This document shows positions 27,902 to 43,649 of a stretch of DNA of 64,000 nt, one piece after another. The notes under the pieces are model-generated. The model did not search any database. It had not been told where the DNA came from and was given only the letters and a program-made list of their open reading frames with translations. The first letter of the stretch is position 1, and every line of letters starts with the position of its first letter. The stretch lies in contig NC_063281.1 in the NCBI RefSeq assembly GCF_910591885.1, forward strand, positions 5,552,700 to 5,616,699. Direction: 5' to 3'. The DNA comes from Bombus terrestris. Lineage: Eukaryota > Arthropoda > Insecta > Hymenoptera > Apidae. Position numbers and translations under genes: made by a program.

Positions 27902-29360
27902 TACAATGTGTGACGTTATATAGTGTTACGCTTTAACGTATAACGTAATTTAGTATTACGTTATAACGTATAACGTTATATAGTATTACGTTATAACGTA
28001 TAAAGTTAGATACAATTACCATACAACGTGTAACGTTATATAGTGTGACGTTATAACGTATAACGTTATATAGTGTTACGTTATAACGTATAACGTTATA
28101 TAGTATTACGTTATAACGTATAACGTTATGTAGTATTACGTTATAACGTATAACGTTATATAGTGTTAAATTATAACGTATAACGTTATATAGCATTACG
28201 CTATAACGTATAACGTTATATAGGATTACGATAGAACGTATAACGTTATATAGTATTATGTTGTAACGTATAACGTTATATAGTATAATGTTATAACGTA
28301 TAACGTTATATAGTATTACGTTGTAACGTATAACGTTATATAGTATTACGTTATAACGCATAACGTTATATAGTATTATGTTATAACGTATAACGTTATA
28401 TAGTATTACGTTATAACGTATAACGTTATATAGCATTGCGTTATAGCGTATACCGTTATTTAGTATTACGTTATAACGTATAACGTTATATGGTATTACG
28501 TTATAACGTATAACGTTATATAGTATTACGTTATAACGTATAAAGTTATATAGTATTACGTTATAACGTATAACGTTATGTAGTATTATGTTATAACGTA
28601 TAGCGTTATATAGTATTACGTTATAACGTATAACGTTATATAGTATTACGTTATAACGGATAACGTTATATAGTATTACGTTATAACGTATAACGTTATA
28701 TAGTATTACGTTATAACGTATAACGTTATGTAGTACGTATACCGTTATATAGTATGACGTTATAACGTACAATGTTATATAGTATTACGTTATAACGGAT
28801 AACGATATATAGTATTATGTTATAACGTATAACGTTATATAGTATTATGTTATAACGTATAACGTTATATAGCATTGCGTTATAATGTATAACGTTATAT
28901 AGTATTACGTTATAACATATAACGTTATATAGTATTACGTTATAACGTATAACGTTATATAGTATTACGTTATAACGTATAACGTTATATACAATTACCA
29001 TACAACGTGTAACGTTATATAGTGTAACGTTATGACGTATAACGTTATATAGTATTACGTTATAACGCATAAAGTTATACAGTATTACGTTCTAACGTAT
29101 AACGTTGTATAGTATTACGTTATAACGTATAACGTTATATACAATTACCATACAACGTGTAACGTTATATAGTGTAACGTTATAACGTATAACGTTATAT
29201 AGCATTGCGTTATAACGTATACCGTTATATAGTATTACGTTATAACGTATAACGTTATGTAGTATTACGTTATAACGCATAACGATATATAGTATTACGT
29301 TATAACGTATACCGTTACATAGCATTACGCTATAACGTATAACGTTATATACTATTACTA
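27902..29360. repeat. 1,459-bp block B, copy 2
   Basis: Offset 15,503 bp from copy 1 and 6,828 bp from copy 3. It contains D8. It shares accgttacatag at its end with copy 3. Confidence 0.9.
28732..28743. repeat. 11-bp deletion junction D8
   Basis: Short class, 733 bp before the TA run of T5. Confidence 0.95.
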
Positions 29361-29448
29361 TACAATGTGTGACGTTATATAGTGTTACGCTTTAACGTAT
29401 AACGTTATTTAGTGTAACGTTATAACGTATAACGTTATATAGTGTAAC

Positions 29449-29483
29449 TTATAACTTATAACGTTATAATATATATATATTAA
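29449..29483. repeat. 35-bp TA-rich insertion T5
   Basis: Same as T1. It is separated from T4 by 5,413 bp, because the intervening J2 units at 26672 and 27902 carry none. Confidence 0.93.
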
Positions 29484-32175
29484 GTTATAACTTATAACGT
29501 TATATAGTGAAACGTTATAACGTATAACGTTATATAGTATTACGTTATAACGTATAACGTTATATAGTATTACGTTATAACGTATAACGTTATATAGTAT
29601 TACGTTATAACGGATAACGTTATATAGTATTACGTTATAACGTATAACGTTATATAGTATTACGTTATAACGTATAACGTTATATAGTATTACGTTATAA
29701 CGGATAACGTTATATAGTATTACAATATAACGTATAACGTTATTTAGTATTATGTTATAACGTATAACGTTATATAGTATTACGTTATAACATATAACGT
29801 TATATAATATTACGTTATAACGTATAACGTTATATAGTATTACGTTATAACGTATAAAGTTAGATACAATTACCATACAACGTGTAACGTTATATAGTGT
29901 AACGTTACAACGTAAAACGTTATATAGTGTAACGTTATAACGTATAACGTTATGTAGTATTACGTTATAACGTATAACGTTATATAGTATTACGTTATAA
30001 CGTATAACGTTATATAGTATTACGGCATAACGTATAACGTTATTTAGTATTACGTTATAACGTATAACGTTATATGGTATTACGTTATAACGTATAACGT
30101 TATATGGTATTACGTTATAACGTATAACGTTATATAGTATTACGTTATAACATATAACGTTATATAGTATTACGTTATTACGTATAACGTTATATAGTAT
30201 TACGTTATAACGTATAAAGTTAGATACAATTACCATACAACGTGTAACGTTATATAGTGTAACGTTATAACGTATAACGTTATATAGTGTAACGTTATAA
30301 CGTATAACGTTATGTAGTATTACGTTATAACGTATAACGTTATATAGTATTACGTTATAACGTATAACGTTATATAGTATTACGGCATAACGTATAACGT
30401 TATTTAGTATTACGTTATAACGTATAACGTTATATGGTATTACGTTATAACGTATAACGTTATATAGTATTACGTTATAACGTATAACGTTATATAGTAT
30501 TACGTTATAACGTATAACGTTATATAGTATTACGTTATAGCGTATAACGTTATATAGTATTACGTTATAACGTATAACGTTATATACTATTGCATTATAA
30601 CGTATACCGTTATATAGTATGACGTTATAACGTACAACGTTATATAGTATTACGTTATAACGGATAACGTTATATAGTATTACGTTATAACGTATAACGT
30701 TATATACTATTGCGTTATAACGTATACCGTTATATAGTATGACGTTATAACGTATAACGTTATATAGTATTACGTTATAACGTATAACGTTATATAGTAC
30801 TACGTTATGACATATAACGTTATATAGTATTACGTTATAACGTATAACGTTATATAGTATTACGTTATAACGTATAAAGTTAGATACAATTACCATACAA
30901 CGTGTAACGTTATATAGTGTAACGTTATAACGTATAACGTTATATAGTGTTACGTTATAACGTATAACGTTATGTAGTATTACGTTATAACGTATAACGC
31001 TATATAGTATTACGTTATAACGTATAACGTTATATAGTATTACGGTATAACGGATAACGTTATATAGTATTACGTTATAACGTATAACGTTATATAGTAT
31101 TACGTTATAACGTATAAAGTTATATAGTATTACGTTATAACGTGTAACGTTATATAGTATTATGTTATAACGTATAACGTTATATAGCATTGCGCTATAA
31201 CGTATAACGTTATATGGTATTACGTTATAACGTATAACGTTATATAGTATTACGTTATAACGTATAAAGTTATATAGTATTACGTTATAACGTATAACGT
31301 TATGTAGTATTATGTTATAACGTATAGCGTTATATAGTATTACGTTATAACGTATAACGTTATATAGTATTACGTTATAACGGATAACGTTATATAGTAT
31401 TACGTTATAACGTATAACGTTATATAGCATTGCGCTATAACGTATAACGTTATATGGTATTACGTTATAACGTATAACGTTATATAGTATTACGTTATAA
31501 CGTATAAAGTTATATAGTATTACGTTATAACGTATAACGTTATATAGTATTACGTTATAACGGATAACGTTATATAGTATTATGTTATAACGTATAACGT
31601 TATATAGTATTATGTTATAACGTATAACGTTATATAGCATTGCGTTATAATGTATAACGTTATATAGTATTACGTTATAACGTATAACGTTATATAGTAT
31701 TATGTTATAACGTATAACGTTATATAGTATTACGTTATAACGTATAACGTTATATGGTATTACGTTATAACGTATAACGTTATATAGTATTACGTTATAA
31801 CATATAACGTTATATAGTATTACGTTATAACATATAACGTTATATAGTATTACGTTATAACGTATAACGTTATATAGTATGACGTTATAACGTATAAAGT
31901 TAGATACAATTACCATACAACGTGTAACGTTATATAGTGTAACATTATAACGTAAAACGTTATATAGTGTAACGTTATAACGTATAACGTTATGTAGTAT
32001 TACGTTATAACGTATAACGTTATGTAGTATTATGTTATAACGTATAGCGTTATATAGTATTACGTTATAACGTATAACGTTATATAGTATTACGTTATAA
32101 CGGATAACGTTATATAGTATTACGTTATAACGTATAACGTTATATAGTATTACGTTATAACGTATAACGTTATGT

Positions 32176-32187
32176 AGTACGTATACC
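32176..32187. repeat. 11-bp deletion junction D9
   Basis: Long class, 853 bp before T6. Confidence 0.95.
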
Positions 32188-32924
32188 GTTATATAGTATG
32201 ACGTTATAACGTACAATGTTATATAGTATTACGTTATAACGGATAACGTTATATAGTATTATGTTATAACGTATAACGTTATATAGTATTATGTTATAAC
32301 GTATAACGTTATATAGCATTGCGTTATAATGTATAACGTTATATAGTATTACGTTATAACATATAACGTTATATAGTATTACGTTATAACGTATAACGTT
32401 ATATAGTATTACGTTATAACGTATAACGTTATATACAATTACCATACAACGTGTAACGTTATATAGTGTAACGTTATAACGTATAACGTTATATAGCATT
32501 GCCATATAACGTATACCGTTATATAATATGACGTTATAACGTATAACGATACATAGTATTACGTTATAACGGATAACGTTATATAGTATTACGTTATAAC
32601 GTATAACGTTATATAGTATTACGTTATAACGCATAAAGTTATACAGTATTACGTTCTAACGTATAACGTTATATAGTATTACGTTATAACGTATAACGTT
32701 ATATACAATTACCATACAACGTGTAACGTTATATAGTGTAACGTTATAACGTATAACGTTATATAGCATTGCGTTATAACGTATACCGTTATATAGTATT
32801 ACGTTATAACGTATAACGTTATGTAGTATTACGTTATAACGTATAACGATATATAGTATTACGTTATAACGTATACCGTTATATAGCATTACGCTATAAC
32901 GCATAACGTTATATACTATTACTA

Positions 32925-34729
32925 TACAATGTGTGACGTTATCTAGTGTTACGCTTTAACGTATAACGTTATTTAGTGTAACGTTATAACGTATAACGTT
33001 ATATAGTGTAACTTATAACTTATAACGTTATAATATATATATATTAAGTTATAACTTATAACGTTATATAGTGAAACGTTATAACGTATAACGTTATATA
33101 GTATTACGTTATAACGTATAACGTTATATAGTATTACGTTATAACGTATATCGTTATATAGTATTACGTTATAACGGATAACGTTATATAGTATTACGTT
33201 ATAACGTATAACGTTATATAGTATTACGTTATAACGTATAACGTTATATAGTATTACGTTATAACGGATAACGTTATATAGTATTACAATATAACGTATA
33301 ACGTTATTTAGTATTATGTTATAACGTATAACGTTATATAGTATTACGTTATAACATATAACGTTATATAGTATTACGTTATAACGTATAACGTTATATA
33401 GTATTACGTTATAACGTATAACGTTATATAGTATTACGTTATAACGTATAAAGTTAGATACAATTACCATACAACGTGTAACGTTATATAGTGTAACGTT
33501 ATAACGTATAACGTTATATAGTGTAACGTTATAACGTATAACGTTATGTAGTATTACGTTATAACGTATAACGTTATATAGTATTACGTTATAACGTATA
33601 ACGTTATATAGTATTACGGCATAACGTATAACGTTATTTAGTATTACGTTATAACGTATAACGTTATATGGTATTACGTTATAACGTATAACGTTATATA
33701 GTATTACGTTATAACGTATAACGTTATATAGTATTACGTTATAACGTATAACGTTATATAGTATTACGTTATAACGTATAACGTTATATAGTATTACGTT
33801 ATAACGTATAACGTTATATACTATTGCGTTATAACGTATACCGTTATATAGTATGACGTTATAACGTACAACGTTATATAGTATTACGTTATAACGGATA
33901 ACGTTATATAGTATTACGTTATAACGTATAACGTTATATACTATTGCGTTATAACGTATACCGTTATATAGTATGACGTTATAACGTATAACGTTATATA
34001 GTATTACGTTATAACGTATAACGTTATATAGTACTACGTTATGACATATAACGTTATATAGTATTACGTTATAACGTATAAAGTTAGATACAATTACCAT
34101 ACAACGTGTAACGTTATATAGTGTAACGTTATAACGTATAACGTTATATAGTGTTACGTTATAACGTATAACGTTATGTAGTATTACGTTATAACGCATA
34201 ACGCTATATAGTATTACGTTATAACGTATAACGTTATATAGTATTACGGTATAACGGATAACGTTATATAGTATTACGTTATAACGTATAACGTTATATA
34301 GTATTACGTTATAACGTATAAAGTTATATAGTATTACGTTATAACGTATAACGTTATATAGTATTACGTTATAACGTATAAAGTTAGATACAATTACCAT
34401 ACAACGTGTAACGTTATATAGTGTGACGTTATAACGTATAACGTTATATAGTGTTACGTTATAACGTATAACGTTATATAGTATTACGTTATAACGTATA
34501 ACGTTATATACAATTACCATACAACGTGTAACGTTATATAGTGTAACGTTATAACGTATAACGTTATATAGCATTGCGTTATAACGTATACCGTTATATA
34601 GTATTACGTTATAACGTATAACGTTATATAGTGTTAAATTATAACGTATAACGTTATATAGCATTACGCTATAACGTATAACGTTATATAGGATTACGAT
34701 AGAACGTATAACGTTATATACTATTACTA
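32925..34729. repeat. 1,805-bp truncated HOR
   Basis: It begins like H2 and H7 with T6 and aacgtatatcg near 33150. It ends, from about 34373, with the same sequence that precedes block B elsewhere (12040 and 27545). It therefore joins a partial HOR to the next 6.8-kb repeat. Confidence 0.8.
33013..33047. repeat. 35-bp TA-rich insertion T6
   Basis: Same as T1. Confidence 0.93.
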
Positions 34730-36188
34730 TACAATGTGTGACGTTATATAGTGTTACGCTTTAACGTATAACGTAATTTAGTATTACGTTATAACGTATA
34801 ACGTTATATAGTATTACGTTATAACGTATAAAGTTAGATACAATTACCATACAACGTGTAACGTTATATAGTGTGACGTTATAACGTATAACGTTATATA
34901 GTGTTACGTTATAACGTATAACGTTATATAGTATTACGTTATAACGTATAACGTTATGTAGTATTACGTTATAACGTATAACGTTATATAGTGTTAAATT
35001 ATAACGTATAACGTTATATAGCATTACGCTATAACGTATAACGTTATATAGGATTACGATAGAACGTATAACGTTATATAGTATTATGTTGTAACGTATA
35101 ACGTTATATAGTATAATGTTATAACGTATAACGTTATATAGTATTACGTTGTAACGTATAACGTTATATAGTATTACGTTATAACGCATAACGTTATATA
35201 GTATTATGTTATAACGTATAACGTTATATAGTATTACGTTATAACGTATAACGTTATATAGCATTGCGTTATAGCGTATACCGTTATTTAGTATTACGTT
35301 ATAACGTATAACGTTATATGGTATTACGTTATAACGTATAACGTTATATAGTATTACGTTATAACGTATAAAGTTATATAGTATTACGTTATAACGTATA
35401 ACGTTATGTAGTATTATGTTATAACGTATAGCGTTATATAGTATTACGTTATAACGTATAACGTTATATAGTATTACGTTATAACGGATAACGTTATATA
35501 GTATTACGTTATAACGTATAACGTTATATAGTATTACGTTATAACGTATAACGTTATGTAGTACGTATACCGTTATATAGTATGACGTTATAACGTACAA
35601 TGTTATATAGTATTACGTTATAACGGATAACGATATATAGTATTATGTTATAACGTATAACGTTATATAGTATTATGTTATAACGTATAACGTTATATAG
35701 CATTGCGTTATAATGTATAACGTTATATAGTATTACGTTATAACATATAACGTTATATAGTATTACGTTATAACGTATAACGTTATATAGTATTACGTTA
35801 TAACGTATAACGTTATATACAATTACCATACAACGTGTAACGTTATATAGTGTAACGTTATGACGTATAACGTTATATAGTATTACGTTATAACGCATAA
35901 AGTTATACAGTATTACGTTCTAACGTATAACGTTGTATAGTATTACGTTATAACGTATAACGTTATATACAATTACCATACAACGTGTAACGTTATATAG
36001 TGTAACGTTATAACGTATAACGTTATATAGCATTGCGTTATAACGTATACCGTTATATAGTATTACGTTATAACGTATAACGTTATGTAGTATTACGTTA
36101 TAACGCATAACGATATATAGTATTACGTTATAACGTATACCGTTACATAGCATTACGCTATAACGTATAACGTTATATACTATTACTA
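34730..36188. repeat. 1,459-bp block B, copy 3
   Basis: The length is identical to copies 1 and 2. It contains D10. It starts the second member of the 6.8-6.9 kb tandem pair. Confidence 0.9.
35560..35571. repeat. 11-bp deletion junction D10
   Basis: Short class, 733 bp before T7. Confidence 0.95.
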
Positions 36189-36276
36189 TACAATGTGTGA
36201 CGTTATATAGTGTTACGCTTTAACGTATAACGTTATTTAGTGTAACGTTATAACGTATAACGTTATATAGTGTAAC

Positions 36277-36311
36277 TTATAACTTATAACGTTATAATAT
36301 ATATATATTAA
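36277..36311. repeat. 35-bp TA-rich insertion T7
   Basis: Same as T1. Confidence 0.93.
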
Positions 36312-39123
36312 GTTATAACTTATAACGTTATATAGTGAAACGTTATAACGTATAACGTTATATAGTATTACGTTATAACGTATAACGTTATATAGTATTA
36401 CGTTATAACGTATAACGTTATATAGTATTACGTTATAACGGATAACGTTATATAGTATTACGTTATAACGTATAACGTTATATAGTATTACGTTATAACG
36501 TATAACGTTATATAGTATTACGTTATAACGGATAACGTTATATAGTATTACAATATAACGTATAACGTTATTTAGTATTATGTTATAACGTATAACGTTA
36601 TATAGTATTACGTTATAACATATAACGTTATATAATATTACGTTATAACGTATAACGTTATATAGTATTACGTTATAACGTATAAAGTTAGATACAATTA
36701 CCATACAACGTGTAACGTTATATAGTGTAACGTTACAACGTAAAACGTTATATAGTGTAACGTTATAACGTATAACGTTATGTAGTATTACGTTATAACG
36801 TATAACGTTATATAGTATTACGTTATAACGTATAACGTTATATAGTATTACGGCATAACGTATAACGTTATTTAGTATTACGTTATAACGTATAACGTTA
36901 TATGGTATTACGTTATAACGTATAACGTTATATGGTATTACGTTATAACGTATAACGTTATATAGTATTACGTTATAACATATAACGTTATATAGTATTA
37001 CGTTATTACGTATAACGTTATATAGTATTACGTTATAACGTATAAAGTTAGATACAATTACCATACAACGTGTAACGTTATATAGTGTAACGTTATAACG
37101 TATAACGTTATATAGTGTAACGTTATAACGTATAACGTTATGTAGTATTACGTTATAACGTATAACGTTATATAGTATTACGTTATAACGTATAACGTTA
37201 TATAGTATTACGGCATAACGTATAACGTTATTTAGTATTACGTTATAACGTATAACGTTATATGGTATTACGTTATAACGTATAACGTTATATAGTATTA
37301 CGTTATAACGTATAACGTTATATAGTATTACGTTATAACGTATAACGTTATATAGTATTACGTTATAGCGTATAACGTTATATAGTATTACGTTATAACG
37401 TATAACGTTATATACTATTGCGTTATAACGTATACCGTTATATAGTATGACGTTATAACGTACAACGTTATATAGTATTACGTTATAACGGATAACGTTA
37501 TATAGTATTACGTTATAACGTATAACGTTATATACTATTGCGTTATAACGTATACCGTTATATAGTATGACGTTATAACCTATAACGTTATATAGTATTA
37601 CGTTATAACGTATAACGTTATATAGTACTACGTTATGACATATAACGTTATATAGTATTACGTTATAACGTATAACGTTATATAGTATTACGTTATAACG
37701 TATAAAGTTAGATACAATTACCATACAACGTGTAACGTTATATAGTGTAACGTTATAACGTATAACGTTATATAGTGTTACGTTATAACGTATAACGTTA
37801 TGTAGTATTACGTTATAACGTATAACGCTATATAGTATTACGTTATAACGTATAACGTTATATAGTATTACGGTATAACGGATAACGTTATATAGTATTA
37901 CGTTATAACGTATAACGTTATATAGTATTACGTTATAACGTATAAAGTTATATAGTATTACGTTATAACGTGTAACGTTATATAGTATTATGTTATAACG
38001 TATAACGTTATATAGCATTGCGCTATAACGTATAACGTTATATGGTATTACGTTATAACGTATAACGTTATATAGTATTACGTTATAACGTATAAAGTTA
38101 TATAGTATTACGTTATAACGTATAACGTTATGTAGTATTATGTTATAACGTATAGCGTTATATAGTATTACGTTATAACGTATAACGTTATATAGTATTA
38201 CGTTATAACGGATAACGTTATATAGTATGACGTTATAACGTATAACGTTATATAGCATTGCGCTATAACGTATAACGTTATATGGTATTACGTTATAACG
38301 TATAACGTTATATAGTATTACGTTATAACGTATAAAGTTATATAGTATTACGTTATAACGTATAACGTTATATAGTATTACGTTATAACGGATAACGTTA
38401 TATAGTATTATGTTATAACGTATAACGTTATATAGTATTATGTTATAACGTATAACGTTATATAGCATTGCGTTATAATGTATAACGTTATATAGTATTA
38501 CGTTATAACGTATAACGTTATATAGTATTATGTTATAACGTATAACGTTATATAGTATTACGTTATAACGTATAACGTTATATGGTATTACGTTATAACG
38601 TATAACGTTATATAGTATTACGTTATAACATATAACGTTATATAGTATTACGTTATAACATATAACGTTATATAGTATTATGTTATAACGTATAACGTTA
38701 TATAGTATGACGTTATAACGTATAAAGTTAGATACAATTACCATACAACGTGTAACGTTATATAGTGTAACGTTATAACGTAAAACGTTATATAGTGTAA
38801 CGTTATAACGTATAACGTTATGTAGTATTACGTTATAACGTATAACGTTATATAGTATTACGTTATAACGTATAACGTTATATAGTATTACGGCATAACG
38901 TATAACGTTATTTAGTATTACGTTATAACGTATAACGTTATATGGTATTACGTTATAACGTATAACGTTATATAGTATTACGGCATAACGTATAACGTTA
39001 TTTAGTATTACGTTATAACGTATAACGTTATATGGTATTACGTTATAACGTATAACGTTATATAGTATTACGTTATAACGTATAAAGTTATATAGTATTA
39101 CGTTATAACGTATAACGTTATGT

Positions 39124-39135
39124 AGTACGTATACC
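39124..39135. repeat. 11-bp deletion junction D11
   Basis: Long class, 853 bp before T8. Confidence 0.95.
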
Positions 39136-39960
39136 GTTATATAGTATGACGTTATAACGTACAATGTTATATAGTATTACGTTATAACGGATAACGTTAT
39201 ATAGTATTATGTTATAACGTATAACGTTATATAGTATTATGTTATAACGTATAACGTTATATAGCATTGCGTTATAATGTATAACGTTATATAGTATTAC
39301 GTTATAACATATAACGTTATATAGTATTACGTTATAACGTATAACGTTATATAGTATTACGTTATAACGTATAACGTTATATACAATTACCATACAACGT
39401 GTAACGTTATATAGTGTAACGTTATAACGTATAACGTTATATAGCATTGCCATATAACGTATACCGTTATATAATATGACGTTATAACGTATAACGATAC
39501 ATAGTATTACGTTATAACGGATAACGTTATATAGTATTACGTTATAACGTATAACGTTATATAGTATTACGTTATAACGCATAAAGTTATACAGTATTAC
39601 GTTCTAACGTATAACGTTATATAGTATTACGTTATAACGTATAACGTTATATACAATTACCATACAACGTGTAACGTTATATAGTGTAACGTTATAACGT
39701 ATAACGTTATATAGCATTGCGTTATAACGTATACCGTTATATAGTATTACGTTATAACGTATAACGTTATGTAGTATTACGTTATAACGTATAACGATAT
39801 ATAGTATTACGTTATAACGTATACCGTTATATAGCATTACGCTATAACGCATAACGTTATATACTATTACTATACAATGTGTGACGTTATCTAGTGTTAC
39901 GCTTTAACGTATAACGTTATTTAGTGTAACGTTATAACGTATAACGTTATATAGTGTAAC

Positions 39961-39995
39961 TTATAACTTATAACGTTATAATATATATATATTAA
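39961..39995. repeat. 35-bp TA-rich insertion T8
   Basis: Same as T1. Confidence 0.93.
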
Positions 39996-42777
39996 GTTAT
40001 AACTTATAACGTTATATAGTGAAACGTTATAACGTATAACGTTATATAGTATTACGTTATAACGTATAACGTTATATAGTATTACGTTATAACGTATATC
40101 GTTATATAGTATTACGTTATAACGGATAACGTTATATAGTATTACGTTATAACGTATAACGTTATATAGTATTACGTTATAACGTATAACGTTATATAGT
40201 ATTACGTTATAACGGATAACGTTATATAGTATTACAATATAACGTATAACGTTATTTAGTATTATGTTATAACGTATAACGTTATATAGTATTACGTTAT
40301 AACATATAACGTTATATAGTATTACGTTATAACGTATAACGTTATATAGTATTACGTTATAACGTATAACGTTATATAGTATTACGTTATAACGTATAAC
40401 GTTATATAGTATTACGTTATAGCGTATAACGTTATATAGTATTACGTTATAACGTATAACGTTATATACTATTGCGTTATAACGTATACCGTTATATAGT
40501 ATTACGTTATAACGTATAACGTTATATAGTATTACGTTATAACGTATATCGTTATATAGTATTACGTTATAACGGATAACGTTATATAGTATTACGTTAT
40601 AACGTATAACGTTATATAGTGTAACGTTATAACGTATAACGTTATGTAGTATTACGTTATAACGTATAACGTTATATAGTATTACGTTATAACGTATAAC
40701 GTTATATAGTATTACGGCATAACGTATAACGTTATTTAGTATTACGTTATAACGTATAACGTTATATGGTATTACGTTATAACGTATAACGTTATATAGT
40801 ATTACGTTATAACGTATAACGTTATATAGTATTACGTTATAACGTATAACGTTATATAGTATTACGTTATAGCGTATAACGTTATATAGTATTACGTTAT
40901 AACGTATAACGTTATATACTATTGCGTTATAACGTATACCGTAATATAGTATGACGTTATAACGTACAACGTTATATAGTATTACGTTATAACGGATAAC
41001 GTTATATAGTATTACGTTATAACGTATAACGTTATATACTATTGCGTTATAACGTATACCGTTATATAGTATGACGTTATAACCTATAACGTTATATAGT
41101 ATTACGTTATAACGTATAACGTTATATAGTACTACGTTATGACATATAACGTTATATAGTATTACGTTATAACGTATAACGTTATATAGTATTACGTTAT
41201 AACGTATAAAGTTAGATACAATTACCATACAACGTGTAACGTTATATAGTGTAACGTTATAACGTATAACGTTATATAGTGTTACGTTATAACGTATAAC
41301 GTTATGTAGTATTACGTTATAACGTATAACGCTATATAGTATTACGTTATAACGTATAACGTTATATAGTATTACGGTATAACGGATAACGTTATATAGT
41401 ATTACGTTATAACGTATAACGTTATATAGTATTACGTTATAACGTATAAAGTTATATAGTATTACGTTATAACGTGTAACGTTATATAGTATTATGTTAT
41501 AACGTATAACGTTATATAGCATTGCGCTATAACGTATAACGTTATATGGTATTACGTTATAACGTATAACGTTATATAGTATTACGTTATAACGTATAAA
41601 GTTATATAGTATTACGTTATAACGTATAACGTTATGTAGTATTATGTTATAACGTATAGCGTTATATAGTATTACGTTATAACGTATAACGTTATATAGT
41701 ATTACGTTATAACGGATAACGTTATATAGTATTACGTTATAACGTATAACGTTATATAGCATTGCGCTATAACGTATAACGTTATATGGTATTACGTTAT
41801 AACGTATAACGTTATATAGTATTACGTTATAACGTATAAAGTTATATAGTATTACGTTATAACGTATAACGTTATATAGTATTACGTTATAACGGATAAC
41901 GTTATATAGTATTATGTTATAACGTATAACGTTATATAGTATTATGTTATAACGTATAACGTTATATAGCATTGCGTTATAATGTATAACGTTATATAGT
42001 ATTACGTTATAACGTATAACGTTATATAGTATTATGTTATAACGTATAACGTTATATAGTATTACGTTATAACGTATAACGTTATATGGTATTACGTTAT
42101 AACGTATAACGTTATATAGTATTACGTTATAACATATAACGTTATATAGTATTACGTTATAACATATAACGTTATATAGTATTATGTTATAACGTATAAC
42201 GTTATATAGTATGACGTTATAACGTATAAAGTTAGATACAATTACCATACAACGTGTAACGTTATATAGTGTAACGTTATAACGTAAAACGTTATATAGT
42301 GTAACGTTATAACGTATAACGTTATGTAGTATTACGTTATAACGTATAACGTTATATAGTATTACGTTATAACGTATAACGTTATATAGTATTACGGCAT
42401 AACGTATAACGTTATTTAGTATTACGTTATAACGTATAACGTTATATGGTATTACGTTATAACGTATAACGTTATATAGTATTACGGCATAACGTATAAC
42501 GTTATTTAGTATTACGTTATAACGTATAACGTTATATGGTATTACGTTATAACGTATAACGTTATATAGTATTACGTTATAACGTATAAAGTTATATAGT
42601 ATTACGTTATAACGTATAACGTTATGTAGTATTATGTTATAACGTATAGCGTTATATAGTATTACGTTATAACGTATAACGTTATATAGTATTACGTTAT
42701 AACGGATAACGTTATATAGTATTACGTTATAACGTATAACGTTATATAGTATTACGTTATAACGTATAACGTTATGT

Positions 42778-42789
42778 AGTACGTATACC
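42778..42789. repeat. 11-bp deletion junction D12
   Basis: Long class, 853 bp before T9. Confidence 0.95.
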
Positions 42790-43614
42790 GTTATATAGTA
42801 TGACGTTATAACGTACAATGTTATATAGTATTACGTTATAACGGATAACGTTATATAGTATTATGTTATAACGTATAACGTTATATAGTATTATGTTATA
42901 ACGTATAACGTTATATAGCATTGCGTTATAATGTATAACGTTATATAGTATTACGTTATAACATATAACGTTATATAGTATTACGTTATAACGTATAACG
43001 TTATATAGTATTACGTTATAACGTATAACGTTATATACAATTACCATACAACGTGTAACGTTATATAGTGTAACGTTATAACGTATAACGTTATATAGCA
43101 TTGCCATATAACGTATACCGTTATATAATATGACGTTATAACGTATAACGATACATAGTATTACGTTATAACGGATAACGTTATATAGTATTACGTTATA
43201 ACGTATAACGTTATATAGTATTACGTTATAACGCATAAAGTTATACAGTATTACGTTCTAACGTATAACGTTATATAGTATTACGTTATAACGTATAACG
43301 TTATATACAATTACCATACAACGTGTAACGTTATATAGTGTAACGTTATAACGTATAACGTTATATAGCATTGCGTTATAACGTATACCGTTATATAGTA
43401 TTACGTTATAACGTATAACGTTATGTAGTATTACGTTATAACGTATAACGATATATAGTATTACGTTATAACGTATACCGTTATATAGCATTACGCTATA
43501 ACGCATAACGTTATATACTATTACTATACAATGTGTGACGTTATCTAGTGTTACGCTTTAACGTATAACGTTATTTAGTGTAACGTTATAACGTATAACG
43601 TTATATAGTGTAAC

Positions 43615-43649
43615 TTATAACTTATAACGTTATAATATATATATATTAA
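43615..43649. repeat. 35-bp TA-rich insertion T9
   Basis: Same as T1. Confidence 0.93.

Larger units (their letters stand above)
29361..32924. repeat. HOR H5 (3,564 bp)
   Basis: Same variant order as H1 but with nine units (270 bp) missing near 32020, where a ttatgtag unit joins directly to the tatgttataacgtatagcg segment. It has T5, the 360-bp pair at J1 units 29863 and 30223, and D9. A private change gives tgcattataacg near 30592. Confidence 0.87.
36189..39872. repeat. HOR H6 (3,684 bp)
   Basis: Equivalent to H1 minus five units (150 bp) just before D11. It retains the nine units that H5 lost. It has T7, the 360-bp pair at J1 units 36691 and 37051, and a private tatgacg at 38227. Confidence 0.87.
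39873..43526. repeat. HOR H7 (3,654 bp)
   Basis: It follows H6 at an offset of about 3.65 kb. The central region 40381-40620 is rearranged: an actattgcg unit and an aacgtatatcg unit occur where H6 has the first 360-bp segment. A private accgtaatatag lies near 40940. It contains T8 and D12. Confidence 0.85.
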
